The notes: a model not told the origin generated them from the letters alone. A stretch of 64,000 bases of DNA from DASWJZ01 sp963846475 (GCA_963846475.1 CAWJVZ010000004.1:1426001-1490000); one strand, 5' to 3'; counted from the first letter of the stretch, positions 54,784 to 64,000 are shown. Translations and numbers: made by a program.

Positions 54784-56313
54784 TTAGCCGCGCTCGAAGG
54801 GCACGCCGACGAAGCGGGCGCCGTTCTCGCCCTGCACCTTGAGGAGCACGGCGCCGCGGCCCTGTTCCTTGGCGGCGGCGATGCCGCTCTCGACGTCGGC
54901 CACGTCCGTCACGGCCTTGCCGCCGATAGAAAGGATGACGTCGCCCTTCTCCAGGCCCTTGTCGGCCGCCGGGCTGTCGACGTCGATCTCGGTGACCACG
55001 ACGCCGTCGCCGTCAGGGTTCTTCTCGACCGCCACGCCGAGCCCCTCGAGGGTCTCCGCCTTGGCTTCGTCCGGAGCGCTCTCCGGCGCGGCGTTGGCCT
55101 GCTGCGTCCGGTCGAGATCCTTCAGGTCGCCGAGCGTAACCTCGATCTCCTGCTCGTCGCCACCGCGCACCACGGTGACGGTGATCTTCTCTTGCGGCTC
55201 GAAGGCGGCGATCGTCTGCGACAGCTCCTTCGGGCCCTTCACGGCAGTGCCGTTGACCTCGGTGATGATGTCGCCGGCCTCGATGCCCGCCTTGTCGGCC
55301 GGGCTTCCGGCCTGCGCATCGGCAACGATGGCGCCCTCGGTCTGATCGACGCCGAGGCTCTCGGCGATGTCGGCGGTCACCGGCTGGATCTGCACGCCAA
55401 GCCAGCCGCGGGTGACCTCGCCGTCCTCCTTGAGATCATTGACGATCTCCTGGACGGTCGCCGCAGGAATGGCGAAGGCGATGCCGACGTTGCCGCCAGA
55501 CGGCGAGAAGATCGCCGTATTGACGCCGATCACCTCACCCCTCGTGTTGAAGGTCGGGCCACCGGAGTTGCCGCGGTTCACCGGCGCGTCGATCTGCAGG
55601 AAGTTGTCGTAAGGGCCGGCGCCGATGTCGCGGCCGTCCGCGGAGATGATCCCGGCAGTGACCGTGCCGCCGAGGCCGAACGGATTGCCGATGGCGATGA
55701 CCCACTGGCCGACCTTCGGCGCGTCCTGGGCGAGCTTCACATAGGTGAAGTCGCTGCCCTCGACCTTGAGGAGCGCCAGGTCGGTACGGTCGTCGCTGCC
55801 GATCAGCTCGGCATCGAGCTCGCGGCCGTCCTCGGCGATGACGACGATGCCGTCGCTGTCCTCGACCACATGGTTGTTGGTAACGACATAGCCGTCTTCG
55901 GAAATAAAGAAGCCGGAGCCCTGGCTCATCCCGTCGCGGCGGGGCCGCTGCGGCATGCCGTTGTCATCCTCGCCGCCAAAGCCGCGCGGCCCGAACTGGC
56001 GGAAGAACTCACGGAGCTCAGGCGGCACGTTCTCCAGGTCGGGCATGCCGCGGCCGAAGTTGGGCATGTCGCGGTTGGCGACCTGCTCGGCCTCGTTCTT
56101 GACCTGAACGCCGACCACCGCCGGCTTCACGGTCTCGATGACCGCGGTGAAATCGGTCGGCGCGATGGCCGGGGTCTCGACCGGGTCGGCGAGGGCGACG
56201 TTGCTGTCGGTCAGCAGAGCGCCGCCGGCACCGGCAAGTCCAAGGGTAAAGACACTGGCGAGCAGCGCATTGCGGATGCGCCGGGCCCGCGGATTGGAAG
56301 ACGATTCGGTCAT
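54784..56313 (-). CDS. degP: Do-family periplasmic serine endoprotease DegP
   Basis: 509-residue periplasmic protease/chaperone. A basic start and hydrophobic segment (ALLASVFTLGLAGAGGALL, about 16-34) act as signal peptide or anchor. The trypsin-like domain has its catalytic triad at about H148 (VVTNNHVV), D177 (DRTDLALL) and S249 (RGNSGGP). The LA loop is rich in Phe/Gly/Arg (FGRGMPDLENVPPELREFF). Two PDZ domains follow (about 300-390 and 430-500). Between them lies an acidic Ala/Glu linker. It lies directly upstream of a two-component operon in the same direction and 200 bases downstream of the DUF2272 gene. Confidence 0.95.
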   Translation of the reverse strand: MTESSSNPRARRIRNALLASVFTLGLAGAGGALLTDSNVALADPVETPAIAPTDFTAVIETVKPAVVGVQVKNEAEQVANRDMPNFGRGMPDLENVPPELREFFRQFGPRGFGGEDDNGMPQRPRRDGMSQGSGFFISEDGYVVTNNHVVEDSDGIVVIAEDGRELDAELIGSDDRTDLALLKVEGSDFTYVKLAQDAPKVGQWVIAIGNPFGLGGTVTAGIISADGRDIGAGPYDNFLQIDAPVNRGNSGGPTFNTRGEVIGVNTAIFSPSGGNVGIAFAIPAATVQEIVNDLKEDGEVTRGWLGVQIQPVTADIAESLGVDQTEGAIVADAQAGSPADKAGIEAGDIITEVNGTAVKGPKELSQTIAAFEPQEKITVTVVRGGDEQEIEVTLGDLKDLDRTQQANAAPESAPDEAKAETLEGLGVAVEKNPDGDGVVVTEIDVDSPAADKGLEKGDVILSIGGKAVTDVADVESGIAAAKEQGRGAVLLKVQGENGARFVGVPFERG

Positions 56314-56514
56314 GCTTTCAAATCTCCGTAATCTGATCGTCCGCCCCGGCGAGGGGGGGACTGGAGGCCTGCGCGGACGATGCAGGGGGGCGTAATACAG
56401 CGTCAGCGCAATCCCTTAGATAGGAAGCGCCGCCTTACCGCGCGGTGTCCCGGCGATTAATTTTTGGAAAGGTGATTCCGGCGCATGATCCCGCCAAGAG
56501 GTGTAGCTCTACGC

Positions 56515-58038
56515 TCAAGCGGGCACCTTTGCGCCAAGCTCGGCCTCAACAATCGCTTCGAGCATGGCATGGCTCATGCCCGTGCCGCCGCCGAAGTGCC
56601 ACCAGTTCAGCCCCGCTAACCTTTCGAAGCCGCGCCAGTTATCGAGAAAGGTCTGAAGCTTTTTCTCGGCATCGGTCTGCGAGAATGAGCCCTCTCCCCA
56701 ATATGCTTGACCAGTCATGATAAGCGGCTTGGGGTCTGTCACGCTTAGCTTGACCCACCGGTCCAGGCAAAGATCGGCATATGAGCCGGGATCATTTAGA
56801 TTATAGTTCGTTCCATCGGGACGCTTGAACTGTTTCACCATGGCCTTGCTGGGAAAATTGAACCAGTAGACCTGCGGCGCGAAGGCGTCGACGAACGGAA
56901 GCGCCGCCCGCATCAAGTGAGGCTCGTGCCAGTCGATCAGCGCGAAGCTTGATATAGCAAATGTTCCTCCCAACCCGTCTCGCACTGTGTCGCAAAACTC
57001 CTCGATTTCCGGCACAGTCCAGACCGAGTTGTTGTGCCCTGGCTCGATATCGGCGATGTAATCAGTCAGGCTGTACCGGGCGAGTTCCTTAAGCGCTGAT
57101 TTCGCCTCGGCATGCGGGTCTTCGCCCTGACACCATCCCCAACCGGCGACAAATACTCCCTCCGCCCGCAATACCGCGACAAGCTCCTGGGTTGCGTTCT
57201 TCTGTGGCGTGCTGAAGGGTTGCCGGCCATGAACGCGAATCCAGCCATGCTGCATCTCGGCTCGGACCATAGCCTTGGCGACATTCTCAGCCGACCCATA
57301 GTCGCTAATTGTTGCAATCGCGTCGTAGATGAAGGTGCCGTGGCCACGGAGGGCGGACGAAAGCATGTCCGCTGATGCCGGGGCTGGGACTCCATTCGCG
57401 ATAGAAACTCCAGCCAGCTCCGCCCCTGTCGTTTTGGAATTCTCGATGACGCAGATGTACGGATCTGAGGAGCGCTGCTTTATAAAGCCTGCTTTGGTAA
57501 GTTCGACCTCGGTTCTTCGTATGGAGTCGCTTTCGTTTCCCCCAATCGTAACCGCATAGCGTTTGCTCCCATGCTCAACAAACTCGACCACGATGGCGCT
57601 ATGCGAGCTGTAGTTGTCGCTATCTCGAGCCTGATCATAAGTTATCTTACCCCCGCTGCGGTTGTTGCAGATCAAATCGCCAATATCAGGGGCGTAGGTG
57701 TCAATCTTACGCGCACGAAAGACACCTTCTCCGGCATCTTCATTCTGAATTGCTCTTTGAATAAACACGGCATGCCTGATCGAGAAGTCAAACTCCTCGA
57801 GCGCGGCGCCCGCAGCAAGGACACACCACGACGTAAATGTGGCTGACCAAGCCCAGCTTGTGATGTCGTTACTTTGGTCCCAGCCGAGGTTGTCGTCCGG
57901 GTCGGCCACCTTCAGCTCCTCTAAGTACGTGTCAACTACACGCTTTCTTAAACGAGCATCTGATTCGTGAATGCCGGAAAACGCCTGATGTTCTCCTATC
58001 GCGACAGAAGCAAGAGTTAGTCCAAAATCCGTGGCCAT
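56515..58038 (-). CDS. Two-domain protein: DUF2272-like amidase fold plus TIM-barrel hydrolase-like domain
   Basis: 507-residue protein. The N-terminal half (about 1-190) looks like DUF2272, an NlpC/P60-like fold: WAWSATFTSWCVLAAGAALE gives the catalytic-position cysteine (about 71). IGDLICNNRSGGKITYDQA and SHSAIVVEFVEHG give the histidine (about 145), and AVTIGGNESDSIRRTEVEL follows. The C-terminal half (about 235-500) reads as a (beta/alpha)8 glycoside-hydrolase-like barrel: HGTFIYDAIATISDYGS, FVAGWGWCQGEDPHAE, YIADIEPGHNN (acidic pair), FVDAFAPQVYWFNFPSKAMV and LNWWHFGGG. No signal peptide is present. Codon use and lower GC suggest recent acquisition. A cell-wall-targeted effector or phage-like lysin is possible; the family names are my reading, not a search result. 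Confidence 0.65.
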   Translation of the reverse strand: MATDFGLTLASVAIGEHQAFSGIHESDARLRKRVVDTYLEELKVADPDDNLGWDQSNDITSWAWSATFTSWCVLAAGAALEEFDFSIRHAVFIQRAIQNEDAGEGVFRARKIDTYAPDIGDLICNNRSGGKITYDQARDSDNYSSHSAIVVEFVEHGSKRYAVTIGGNESDSIRRTEVELTKAGFIKQRSSDPYICVIENSKTTGAELAGVSIANGVPAPASADMLSSALRGHGTFIYDAIATISDYGSAENVAKAMVRAEMQHGWIRVHGRQPFSTPQKNATQELVAVLRAEGVFVAGWGWCQGEDPHAEAKSALKELARYSLTDYIADIEPGHNNSVWTVPEIEEFCDTVRDGLGGTFAISSFALIDWHEPHLMRAALPFVDAFAPQVYWFNFPSKAMVKQFKRPDGTNYNLNDPGSYADLCLDRWVKLSVTDPKPLIMTGQAYWGEGSFSQTDAEKKLQTFLDNWRGFERLAGLNWWHFGGGTGMSHAMLEAIVEAELGAKVPA

Positions 58039-58342
58039 GTGACCATCTCCCCAGAGAAAGGTCTCCCGTAAACGTCCGTGTTACGCTCATTCCCCAGCTT
58101 TGGGCGCACTATGGCCGGAGGTCGGAAAACCTGCAACGGCAAGGTAGTCGGATTTCAACAGAGCACGCGCGCCCCGGCGGAGCGGCTGCCGGGCGGCTGA
58201 AGCCCGGCAAAATCCCCCATCAACTGCTTCGCGCAAACAGATATGGCACTTGTTGGCTGCCGCACCTGTCGAAGCCTGATCGGAAAAACGCTCTAGCTGC
58301 AGTTTCGTACAAGGTGCCGCAGCGTGAATTCGGGACAGACAC
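58039..58342. other. Gene-free stretch between the DUF2272 gene and ccmH
   Basis: 304 bases on the 3' side of ccmH and the 5' side of the 56515-58038 gene. It contains CCCGGC-type inverted repeats around 58172-58208 (CCCCGGCGGAGCGGCTGCCGGG), a possible stop for the ccm operon, and presumably the promoter of the DUF2272 gene. No small gene stood out. Confidence 0.35.
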
Positions 58343-58810
58343 TCAGCCCTGCTCCCGCAGAATGCTGGCGAGCTGCTGTTCCTCTTCGTCGGAAAGTCTT
58401 TCGGGGGTCGCCTGCAATGCGCGCCTGCTGCGGACAGCAATCGCAGCGCCGGCCAGGAGAACAAGCAGCGGCGTCAGCCAAAGCAACAACGTCGCTGTCT
58501 GGAAAGGCGGCTTCAGAAGGATGAAGTCGCCGTAGCGCGCCACCAGGTAGTCACGGACTTCCTTGTCGCTGCCGCCGGCCGTCAGCTGCTGGCGAACCAG
58601 GATGCGCAGATCGCGCGCCAGCGGCGCGTCGGAATCGTCGATCGACTGGTTTTGGCAGACCAGGCAGCGGAGCCCGGCGGAGATGTCGCGCGCCCTCGCC
58701 TCCAGGACCGGGTCGGCGAGCTGCTCGTCGGGCTGCACCGCGTCCGCTCCGGACAGCCAGGCGCATGTCGCGAAGGCTGCCAGGAGCAGGATCAAAGCCA
58801 GCCGGATCAC
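58343..58810 (-). CDS. ccmH: Cytochrome c-type biogenesis protein CcmH
   Basis: 155-residue membrane-anchored thiol protein that reduces apocytochrome c before heme ligation. A signal peptide is followed by the motif LRCLVCQNQSIDDSDAPLAR with the redox cysteines, in the periplasm. A C-terminal membrane helix (LLLWLTPLLVLLAGAAIAV, about 100-118) and a cytoplasmic tail follow. It starts with GTG at 58810, overlapping the ccmF stop by four bases. It corresponds to CycL of rhizobia and is the last gene of ccmIEFH. Confidence 0.93.
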   Translation of the reverse strand: MIRLALILLLAAFATCAWLSGADAVQPDEQLADPVLEARARDISAGLRCLVCQNQSIDDSDAPLARDLRILVRQQLTAGGSDKEVRDYLVARYGDFILLKPPFQTATLLLWLTPLLVLLAGAAIAVRSRRALQATPERLSDEEEQQLASILREQG

Positions 58811-60799
58811 GCCGGGGCCGTTTCGGTTCGTCGCGCTTCGGCCCGGCGCGGCGCGCCGATCCGGAGGCGCCGGTCGGAAAGCGAGAGCGCGCCGCCCAAG
58901 CTCATGACGAGGGCGCCGAGCCAGATCAGCGTCACCAGCGGCTTGTAGGATGCGCGCACGGCCAACGCGCCGTCCTCGGTCCGATCGCCCAGGCTCACAT
59001 AGAGCTGCGAGAAGCCGACGGTTTCGATTGCTGCTTCGGTGGTCGCCATCTGGCGCGTCGCGTAGAACCGCTTCGACGCGGTCAGCTGGAATCGGCGCCG
59101 CGCCGCCGCGGGAGGCGGAGAACTGCGCCCGTTCCGCACGGAAATTCGGACCGGTGGAAGGCGACGTGCCCTGGAACAGCAGCGTGTAGCCGGCCACTTC
59201 GGTCGTCTCGCCCGGGCGCATCGCAGCGATCTTTTCCGTCTGGTAGGCGCTGGTCGCGACCAGCCCGATGACCGTGAGCCCCATTCCGGCATGGGCGAGC
59301 ATGGTCCCGAGCGCCGAGCGCGGCAGGCCGAGGAAGCGCGTCAGGCTTGTCATCGGCGCGACCCGGAACAGCCGCACTCGCTCGGCCGCGTCGACGAGGC
59401 TGCCGAGGATCAGCCAGATTCCGAGCCCGATACCGAAGGGCGCCAGGACGCCTTTGCCGCCCATCGCTACATAGGTGACGATTACGGCCGCGAGCGCCGC
59501 CGCCATGGCGACGCCGAGCCGCTGCGCCACGCCGAAGAGATCGCCGCGCTTCCATGCCATGCAGCGGGCCGAAGGGCAGCGCCAGCAGCAGCGGGATCAT
59601 CAGCGGCACGAAGGTGAGGTTGAAGAACGGCGCGCCGACCGAGATTTTTGCGCCGGTCAGCGCCTCCAGCGCCAGCGGATAAAGCGTGCCCACCAGCACG
59701 GTGGCGGTGGCGGCGACGAGGAAGAGATTGTTGAAGACCAGCGCCCCTTCGCGGCTGATCGGCGCGAACAGCCCGCCCTGCTTCATGTCCGGCGCCCGCC
59801 AGGCGAAAAGCGCGAGCGCGCCGCCGATGAACAAAGTGAGGATCGCCAGGATGAAAACGCCGCGCGTCGGGTCGGAGGCAAAGGTGTGGACGGAGGTGAG
59901 AACGCCGGAGCGCACGAGGAACGTGCCCAAGCAGCGAAAGCGAGAAAGTGAGGATGGCCAGGAGCACCGTCCAGACTTTCAGCGCGCCGCGCTTCTCCAT
60001 GACGACAGCGGAATGGAGGAGCGCCGTGCCGGCAAGCCACGGCATGAAGGAGGCGTTCTCCACCGGGTCCCAGAACCAGAACCCGCCCCAGCCGAGCTCG
60101 TAATAGGCCCAGTAGGAGCCCATGGCGATGCCGACGGTCAGAAACATCCAGGCGGTCAGCGTCCACGGCCGCACCCAGCGCGCCCAGGCGGCATCGGTGC
60201 GGCCCTGCAGCAGCGCCGCCACGGCGAAGGAGAAAGCGACGGAAAAGCCGACATAGCCGAGATAGAGGAGCGGCGGATGGATGGCGAGCCCGATGTCCTG
60301 GAGGATCGGGTTGAGATCCTTGCCTTCCAGCGGCGCCGGATCGAGGCGCGCGAAAGGATTGGAGGTGAGCAGGATGAAGGCGAGGAAGGCCGTGCCGATC
60401 CAGCCCTGCACGGCGATGACGCGGGCGCGCAGCGCCTCCGGCAGGGAACTCCCGAACAGCGCGAGCAAGCGCCCCGAACAGCCCGAGGATCAGCACCCAG
60501 AGCAGCATGGAGCCCTCGTGGTTGCCCCACACGCCGGTGACCTTGAAGAGAAGCGGCTTGGCCGAGTGGCTGTTCTCCCAGACGTTCTGCACCGAAAAGT
60601 CGGAGGTCACGTAGGCGGCGGTCAGCGCGGCAAAGGCGATTGCGATGCAGCCGAACGCGGCGATCGCCGTCGAGCGCCGCCACCGCGACAAGCCGCGCAT
60701 CGCCGCCAGCGCGAGCCCGATCAGCGGCACCGTCGATTGGATCAGCAGCAGCGCCAGCGCCAGGACAAGCGCGTAATGACCGAGCTCGGCAACCGGCAA
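58807..60799 (-). CDS. ccmF: Heme lyase CcmF (four frameshifts)
   Basis: Multi-spanning membrane protein (about 662 residues when repaired) that ligates heme to apocytochrome c with CcmH and CcmI. It begins with TTG at 60799 (LPVAELGHYALVLALALLLI). The WWD heme-handling domain WGGFWFWDPVENASFMPW and the conserved HPPLLYLGYVG and NHEGSMLLWVLILG segments (periplasmic histidines) are intact. Frame changes near 60465, 59930, 59560 and 59090 are each a net extra base; the four segments join into an uninterrupted CcmF. Fourteen or so membrane helices are predicted. Loss would abolish c-type cytochromes, so the shifts are probably sequence errors. Confidence 0.88.
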
Positions 60800-60805
60800 T
60801 CGCCG

Positions 60806-61252
60806 TCACTGGCTCACCCCCTCGCCTTCCTGCCAGACGCCCTGCGCCTTGAGCGCGTCGACGACTTCGCGCGGCATGTAATTCTCGTCGTGCTTGGCGA
60901 GCACGTTGTCGGCGTTGAGCGCCCGCCCCGGTCAGCACGCCCTCGGCAACGATGCCTTGCCCCTCGCGGAAGAGGTCGGGCAGGATGCCGCGATAGTCGA
61001 CGCGGATCGTCTTCGACGTGTCGGTGACGGCAAAACTCACGCTGCCGTCCGCCGCCCGCTCCACCGAGCCGTCCTCCACCAGTCCGCCGAGGCGGATGCG
61101 GGTGCCGGGCGGCAGCGCCTGTTCGGCGATCTCGCTCGGCGAATAGAAGAAGACGATCGGTCGCGAAGCGCAACAAGCACCAGCGCGGCCGACAGCGCCA
61201 GCACGGCCCCGGCGGCTCCGATCAGGACGAGGCGGCGCTTCTTGCGCGTCAT
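60806..61252 (-). CDS. ccmE: Cytochrome c maturation heme chaperone CcmE (two frameshifts)
   Basis: Membrane-anchored periplasmic protein that binds heme covalently through a histidine and delivers it to CcmF; about 148 residues. It starts MTRKKRRLVLIGAAGAVLAL with an N-terminal membrane helix. A base is missing near 61165: the shifted frame reads PIVFFYSPSEIAEQALPPG. The core RIRLGGLVEDGSVERAADGS and TVRVDYRG-like ILPDLFREGQGIVAEG are conserved. One extra base near 60930 then precedes VLAKHDENYMPREVVDALK, which holds the heme-binding histidine motif HDENYMP. The start overlaps the ccmI stop; ccmF begins seven bases after its stop codon. Confidence 0.85.
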
Positions 61253-62372
61253 GGCACGGCCGGACTATCGGGCGTCACGCCGAGATCGGCGATCAGCGCC
61301 TCGACGCGGGCCCGGTCGGTGTCTGCCTGCACGCCCGCAAGCGCGGCGCGCGCAGCGTCCGCCGCATCGTCGGCGCGCCCGAGGACGACATAGGAGCGGA
61401 TCAGCCTCAGCCAGCCGTCGACGTCGTTAGGCTCGCTTTCCAGCCGCTTCGCCAGGCTGGCCACCATCCCTCGATCATCGCGTCCCGCTCGTCCGGCGCC
61501 ATCGTCTCGGCAGCGGCCACATCGTTTTGGCTGGGACCAATGCCCTCGGCCGGAGCGAGACGCGCCAAGGCGGTCTCGACCGGCCCTCGCCACGGCGCGT
61601 CGGCGGGCGCCTCGGCCAACAGCGCGCGGAGCATCGTTGCAGCCGCCCCCGGCTTGCCCTCCTGCTCGGCGGCCAGCGCCAGGTAGAAGCGTGGAGCGGG
61701 CGCGGCCGGCTCCGCTTCGCTGGCGCGTTCGAAGGCCTGCCGCGCTTCGGCTGTCACGACGCCGCCCTCGGCGGCAAGGATCGCCTCGCCGAGACCGGTC
61801 TGGCGGGCGGCGCTGGCGCCGTTCAGGCGGATCGCATTCCGGTAGGCGGTCGCCGCATCGGCGGCGCGGCCGAGCCTCAGATAAACGGGCGCAATCACCT
61901 CCCATCCCCTGCCGTCTTCCGGGGCGCGCGCCAGATGCTCCTCCACCCTGGCGATCAGAGCCGCGATGTCGTCCGGCGCGGGCGGTTCGGCAAGCCGTGC
62001 CGCCAGCGGCTGCGCAGGCAGGTTCGGCGAGCCGAGGCTGAGATAAAGCCCCAGCGCGACCAGCGGAATGCCGCAAAGCGCGACGAGCGCCGTGATGCGC
62101 CGGGCTGCGGCACGATTTCGAGGGACTGGCGCCTGCGGCCTCACGCGCTCAATGTCGATCAGGCGGCGGGCGATCTCCGCCCTCGCCGCTGCCGCTTCAG
62201 GGGGATCGATGCGCCCGTCAGCCAGATCCCGCTCCAGCTCCTGGAGCTGGTCGCGGTAGACGGCTTTGGCCTGCGCCGCCGCGTCGGAACTCTGCGGCGC
62301 CCGCGACAGCGGCACCAGGACGGCCATGATGGCCGCCGCGGTAAGGCAGAAGATCAGGACCCAGAGAAGCAA
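61249..62372 (-). CDS. ccmI: Cytochrome c biogenesis protein CcmI (one frameshift)
   Basis: First gene of the ccmIEFH operon, CycH of rhizobia: an apocytochrome c chaperone, about 375 residues. It starts with TTG at 62372 (LLLWVLIFCLTAAAIMAVLV, membrane helix 1). The signature AVYRDQLQELERDLADGRID and AARAEIARRLIDIER follow, then helix 2 (ITALVALCGIPLVALGLYLS) and TPR repeats from about 130 (GRGWEVIAPVYLRLGRAADA). A base is missing near 61465 after AMIEG; the correct continuation is MVASLAKRLESEPNDVDGWL, a further TPR, ending VTPDSPAVP. Confidence 0.88.
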
Positions 62373-62478
62373 TTCCGCCGACCTTGTGAGACCGGCTCGA
62401 TCTAATCATGCGGAACTTCGGCGGCAATGAGATGGGGTTGGATCGGCCAAAACGCCGCGCGAGCCCGCAGCTCTACCG

Positions 62479-62940
62479 TCAGCCGACGATGCGCCAGGTG
62501 GCGTTGGGCTGGCGGCATGCCACGCCGCGGGCGACACGCGCCCGGCCGCCGATGTAAACAGTGTGGGTGAATTCACGGCAGTCGAGCCGGTTCACCTCGT
62601 AGGACGGCCCGACGAGGATCTCGCCGTAATTGCCGCTTGCGGAGCCGCGCCACTCGACCGGCTGCCCCGCCCGGCCGTATTCGAGCGCCTGGTACTCCGC
62701 CTGCAGCGCCATCTGCCGGTCGGCGTCGTCGAGCGAGCGGCCGATCTCGGCGCCGATCAAGCCGCCGGCCAGGGCACCGACCGCCGTCGCCGCCACCTGG
62801 CCGGAGCCGGAGCCGAACTGGCTGCCGATCACCGCACCCGATGCCGTGCCGGCTATGGCGCCGGCGGTTTCCTTCGGACCCGCCGTGCAGCCGGCGAGCG
62901 CCAGGGCACCCGCCGCAGCAGCCAAGACGATCGATCGCAT
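62479..62940 (-). CDS. Glycine-zipper outer-membrane lipoprotein (17 kDa surface antigen type)
   Basis: 153-residue lipoprotein. The signal peptide ends in lipobox LAGC (cysteine 18). The glycine zipper spans about 26-66 (AGAIAGTASGAVIGSQFGSG, AVGALAGGLIGAEIGRSLDD), which probably inserts into or spans a membrane. The C-terminal beta-rich part (PVEWRGSASGNYGEI, YEVNRLDCREFTHTVYIGG) is the RT0821/Lpp0805-type surface-antigen domain. The start ATG 62940 fits the lipoprotein signal; the frame is open 14 codons upstream. Likely located in the outer membrane. Divergent from malic enzyme. Confidence 0.85.
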   Translation of the reverse strand: MRSIVLAAAAGALALAGCTAGPKETAGAIAGTASGAVIGSQFGSGSGQVAATAVGALAGGLIGAEIGRSLDDADRQMALQAEYQALEYGRAGQPVEWRGSASGNYGEILVGPSYEVNRLDCREFTHTVYIGGRARVARGVACRQPNATWRIVG

Positions 62941-63098
62941 GCAAGCCCCCGCGCTCCGCGGCCCCGCCGCGAACCAGCCCAACGCCGCATCGCGGCGCCG
63001 GTTCCGCTCTCGCCATTGCGCGATTCCGGCGCGCCTGGCCTTGCATCGGCGCCCCGCCGGTCTGCTAAGGTCGTTCCCTCTGAGGACCGTGGCTGACC

Positions 63099-64000
63099 AT
63101 GACCAATTCCACGCCGACGGGTAACCAGCTCGACGACAACGCGCTGCACTATCACCGCTATCCCCGGCCGGGAAAGCTGGAGATCCAGGCGACCAAGCCG
63201 CTCGGCAACCAGCGCGACCTCGCGCTCGCCTATTCGCCGGGCGTTGCGGCGCCTTGCCGCGCCATCGCCGCCGATCCGAACGCTGCGATGGACTACACGG
63301 CCCGGGGCAACCTCGTGGCGGTCGTTTCCAACGGCACCGCGGTGCTCGGACTCGGCGCCATCGGGCCGCTCGCCTCCAAGCCGGTGATGGAGGGGAAGGC
63401 GGTGCTGTTCAAAAAATTTGCCGGCATCGACGTCTTCGACATCGAGGTGGACGCGACCGACGTCGACCACGTGGTCACCGTCGTGGCGGCGCTGGAGCCG
63501 ACCTTCGGCGGCATCAATCTCGAGGATTTCAAGGCCCCGGAATGTTTCGAGATCGAGGCGCGGCTGCGCGAAAAGATGTCGATCCCGGTCTTCCACGACG
63601 ACCAGCACGGCACAGCCATCATCGTCGGCGCGGCGGTGCTTAACGCGCTGGAGCTCGCCGGAAAAACCGTCGAGGACGTCAAGATCGTCGCTTCGGGGGC
63701 GGGGGCGGCCGCGCTCGCCTGCCTGAATCTCCTCGTCCTGCTCGGCGCCAGGCGGGAGAACATCTGGGTGACCGACATCGAGGGCGTCGTCTATGCCGGC
63801 CGCCCCTCGCTGATGGACCGCTGGAAGTCGGTCTACGCGCAGGAAACAGAGGCGCGCAGCCTGTCGGAGGTGATCGACGGGGCCGACGTCTTCCTCGGCC
63901 TCTCCGCCGCCGGCGTGCTCAAGCCCGAGATGGTGGCGCGCATGGCGCCGCGGCCGCTCATTCTGGCGCTCGCCAACCCGGAGCCGGAGATTCGCCCCGA
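63099..64000 (+). CDS. maeB: NADP-dependent malic enzyme, 5' part (cut by the window end)
   Basis: Oxidative decarboxylation of malate to pyruvate, linking the TCA cycle to gluconeogenesis and NADPH supply. About 300 codons are visible. The start MTNSTPTGNQLDDNALHYHR is followed by ALAYSPGVAAPCRAI, GNLVAVVSNGTAVLGLGAIG (conserved malic-enzyme N-domain) and EGKAVLFKKFAGIDVFDIEV with the catalytic lysine. GGINLEDFKAPECFEIE and HDDQHGTAIIVGAAVLNAL give the metal-site aspartates. The NAD-binding IVASGAGAAALACLNLLV follows. The remaining part, where MaeB-type enzymes usually continue into a phosphotransacetylase-like domain, lies beyond the window. Confidence 0.93.
   Translation, partial: MTNSTPTGNQLDDNALHYHRYPRPGKLEIQATKPLGNQRDLALAYSPGVAAPCRAIAADPNAAMDYTARGNLVAVVSNGTAVLGLGAIGPLASKPVMEGKAVLFKKFAGIDVFDIEVDATDVDHVVTVVAALEPTFGGINLEDFKAPECFEIEARLREKMSIPVFHDDQHGTAIIVGAAVLNALELAGKTVEDVKIVASGAGAAALACLNLLVLLGARRENIWVTDIEGVVYAGRPSLMDRWKSVYAQETEARSLSEVIDGADVFLGLSAAGVLKPEMVARMAPRPLILALANPEPEIRP

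Noticed and set aside
53926..56331. 801-codon open frame antisense to the response regulator and degP
   Set aside because: Shadow of two certain genes; no domain, no sensible start signal.

Overview
This is a GC-rich chromosomal stretch of an alphaproteobacterium, most likely a member of the Hyphomicrobiales (Rhizobiales). The support is the run rpmH-rnpA-yidC-Uma2-engB-argB; dnaX-ybaB-recR downstream of a small-type SRP RNA; the block ccmIEFH-degP-response regulator-kinase-glnE-PAS kinase-pepN; DUF1127, DUF1223, DUF2794 and CHRD proteins; and promoters of the TTGAC-N17-CTATAT type. The genus cannot be fixed from the sequence. A perfect 16-bp parS palindrome at 41271-41286 suggests the window lies in the origin-proximal part of the chromosome.

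Layout. 1-5.6 kb: a membrane protein cut by the left edge, ribosomal protein L34, RNase P protein, the YidC insertase, a Uma2-type nuclease-fold protein, the GTPase EngB and acetylglutamate kinase. 5.6-7.2 kb: an IS481-family insertion sequence that landed inside an intergenic inverted repeat. 7.2-10.5 kb: a secreted CHRD protein, a HAD phosphatase, an SMR exporter, a VOC protein and an AT-richer two-gene cassette of unknown function. 10.5-14 kb: the SRP RNA gene, dnaX-ybaB-recR and a glutathione transferase. 14-16.7 kb: a repeat, a rod-shaped structured RNA candidate (possibly 6S RNA), rpsU, four small unknown genes and a cold-shock gene. 17-24.4 kb: DUF1223, divergent tesA and ABC exporter genes, Bax inhibitor-1, an acetyltransferase, DUF2794 and the RNA ligase-like ThpR.

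24.4-27 kb is an accessory patch. It holds a short promoter-to-terminator unit, a ribbon-helix-helix-like protein, a four-helix membrane protein made of two tandem copies, and a lytic-transglycosylase-like protein. It is bounded by fhs on one side and by a decayed second copy of the fhs 3' end on the other. 27-42.3 kb carries one-carbon and metabolic genes: fhs, a GlxA-type regulator, higBA, cmoA, an SDR, a DMGDH-type flavoprotein, znuC and znuA, a two-subunit aconitase X and folD, with parS just upstream of folD. 42-64 kb: NUDIX, LysR, DUF1127, pepN, a PAS histidine kinase, glnE, a two-component pair, degP, a two-domain DUF2272/TIM-barrel protein, the cytochrome c maturation operon ccmIEFH, a glycine-zipper lipoprotein and the start of malic enzyme.

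The gene functions form several coherent sets. RpmH, RnpA, YidC, EngB, SRP RNA and RpsU serve translation and membrane insertion. DnaX, YbaB and RecR serve replication and repair. Fhs, the DMGDH-like protein and FolD all handle tetrahydrofolate one-carbon units. The ccm operon and DegP serve periplasmic protein maturation.

One property affects every reading of the window: at least 30 single-base indels, mostly insertions, break eleven genes, including indispensable ones (engB, ccmF). In nearly every case removing or adding one base restores a conserved protein, so most look like sequence or assembly error rather than decay. They cluster at 4.3, 13.1, 19.9, 27-30, 34.5-37, 40 and 59-61.5 kb, and none was seen from 42 to 58.8 kb.
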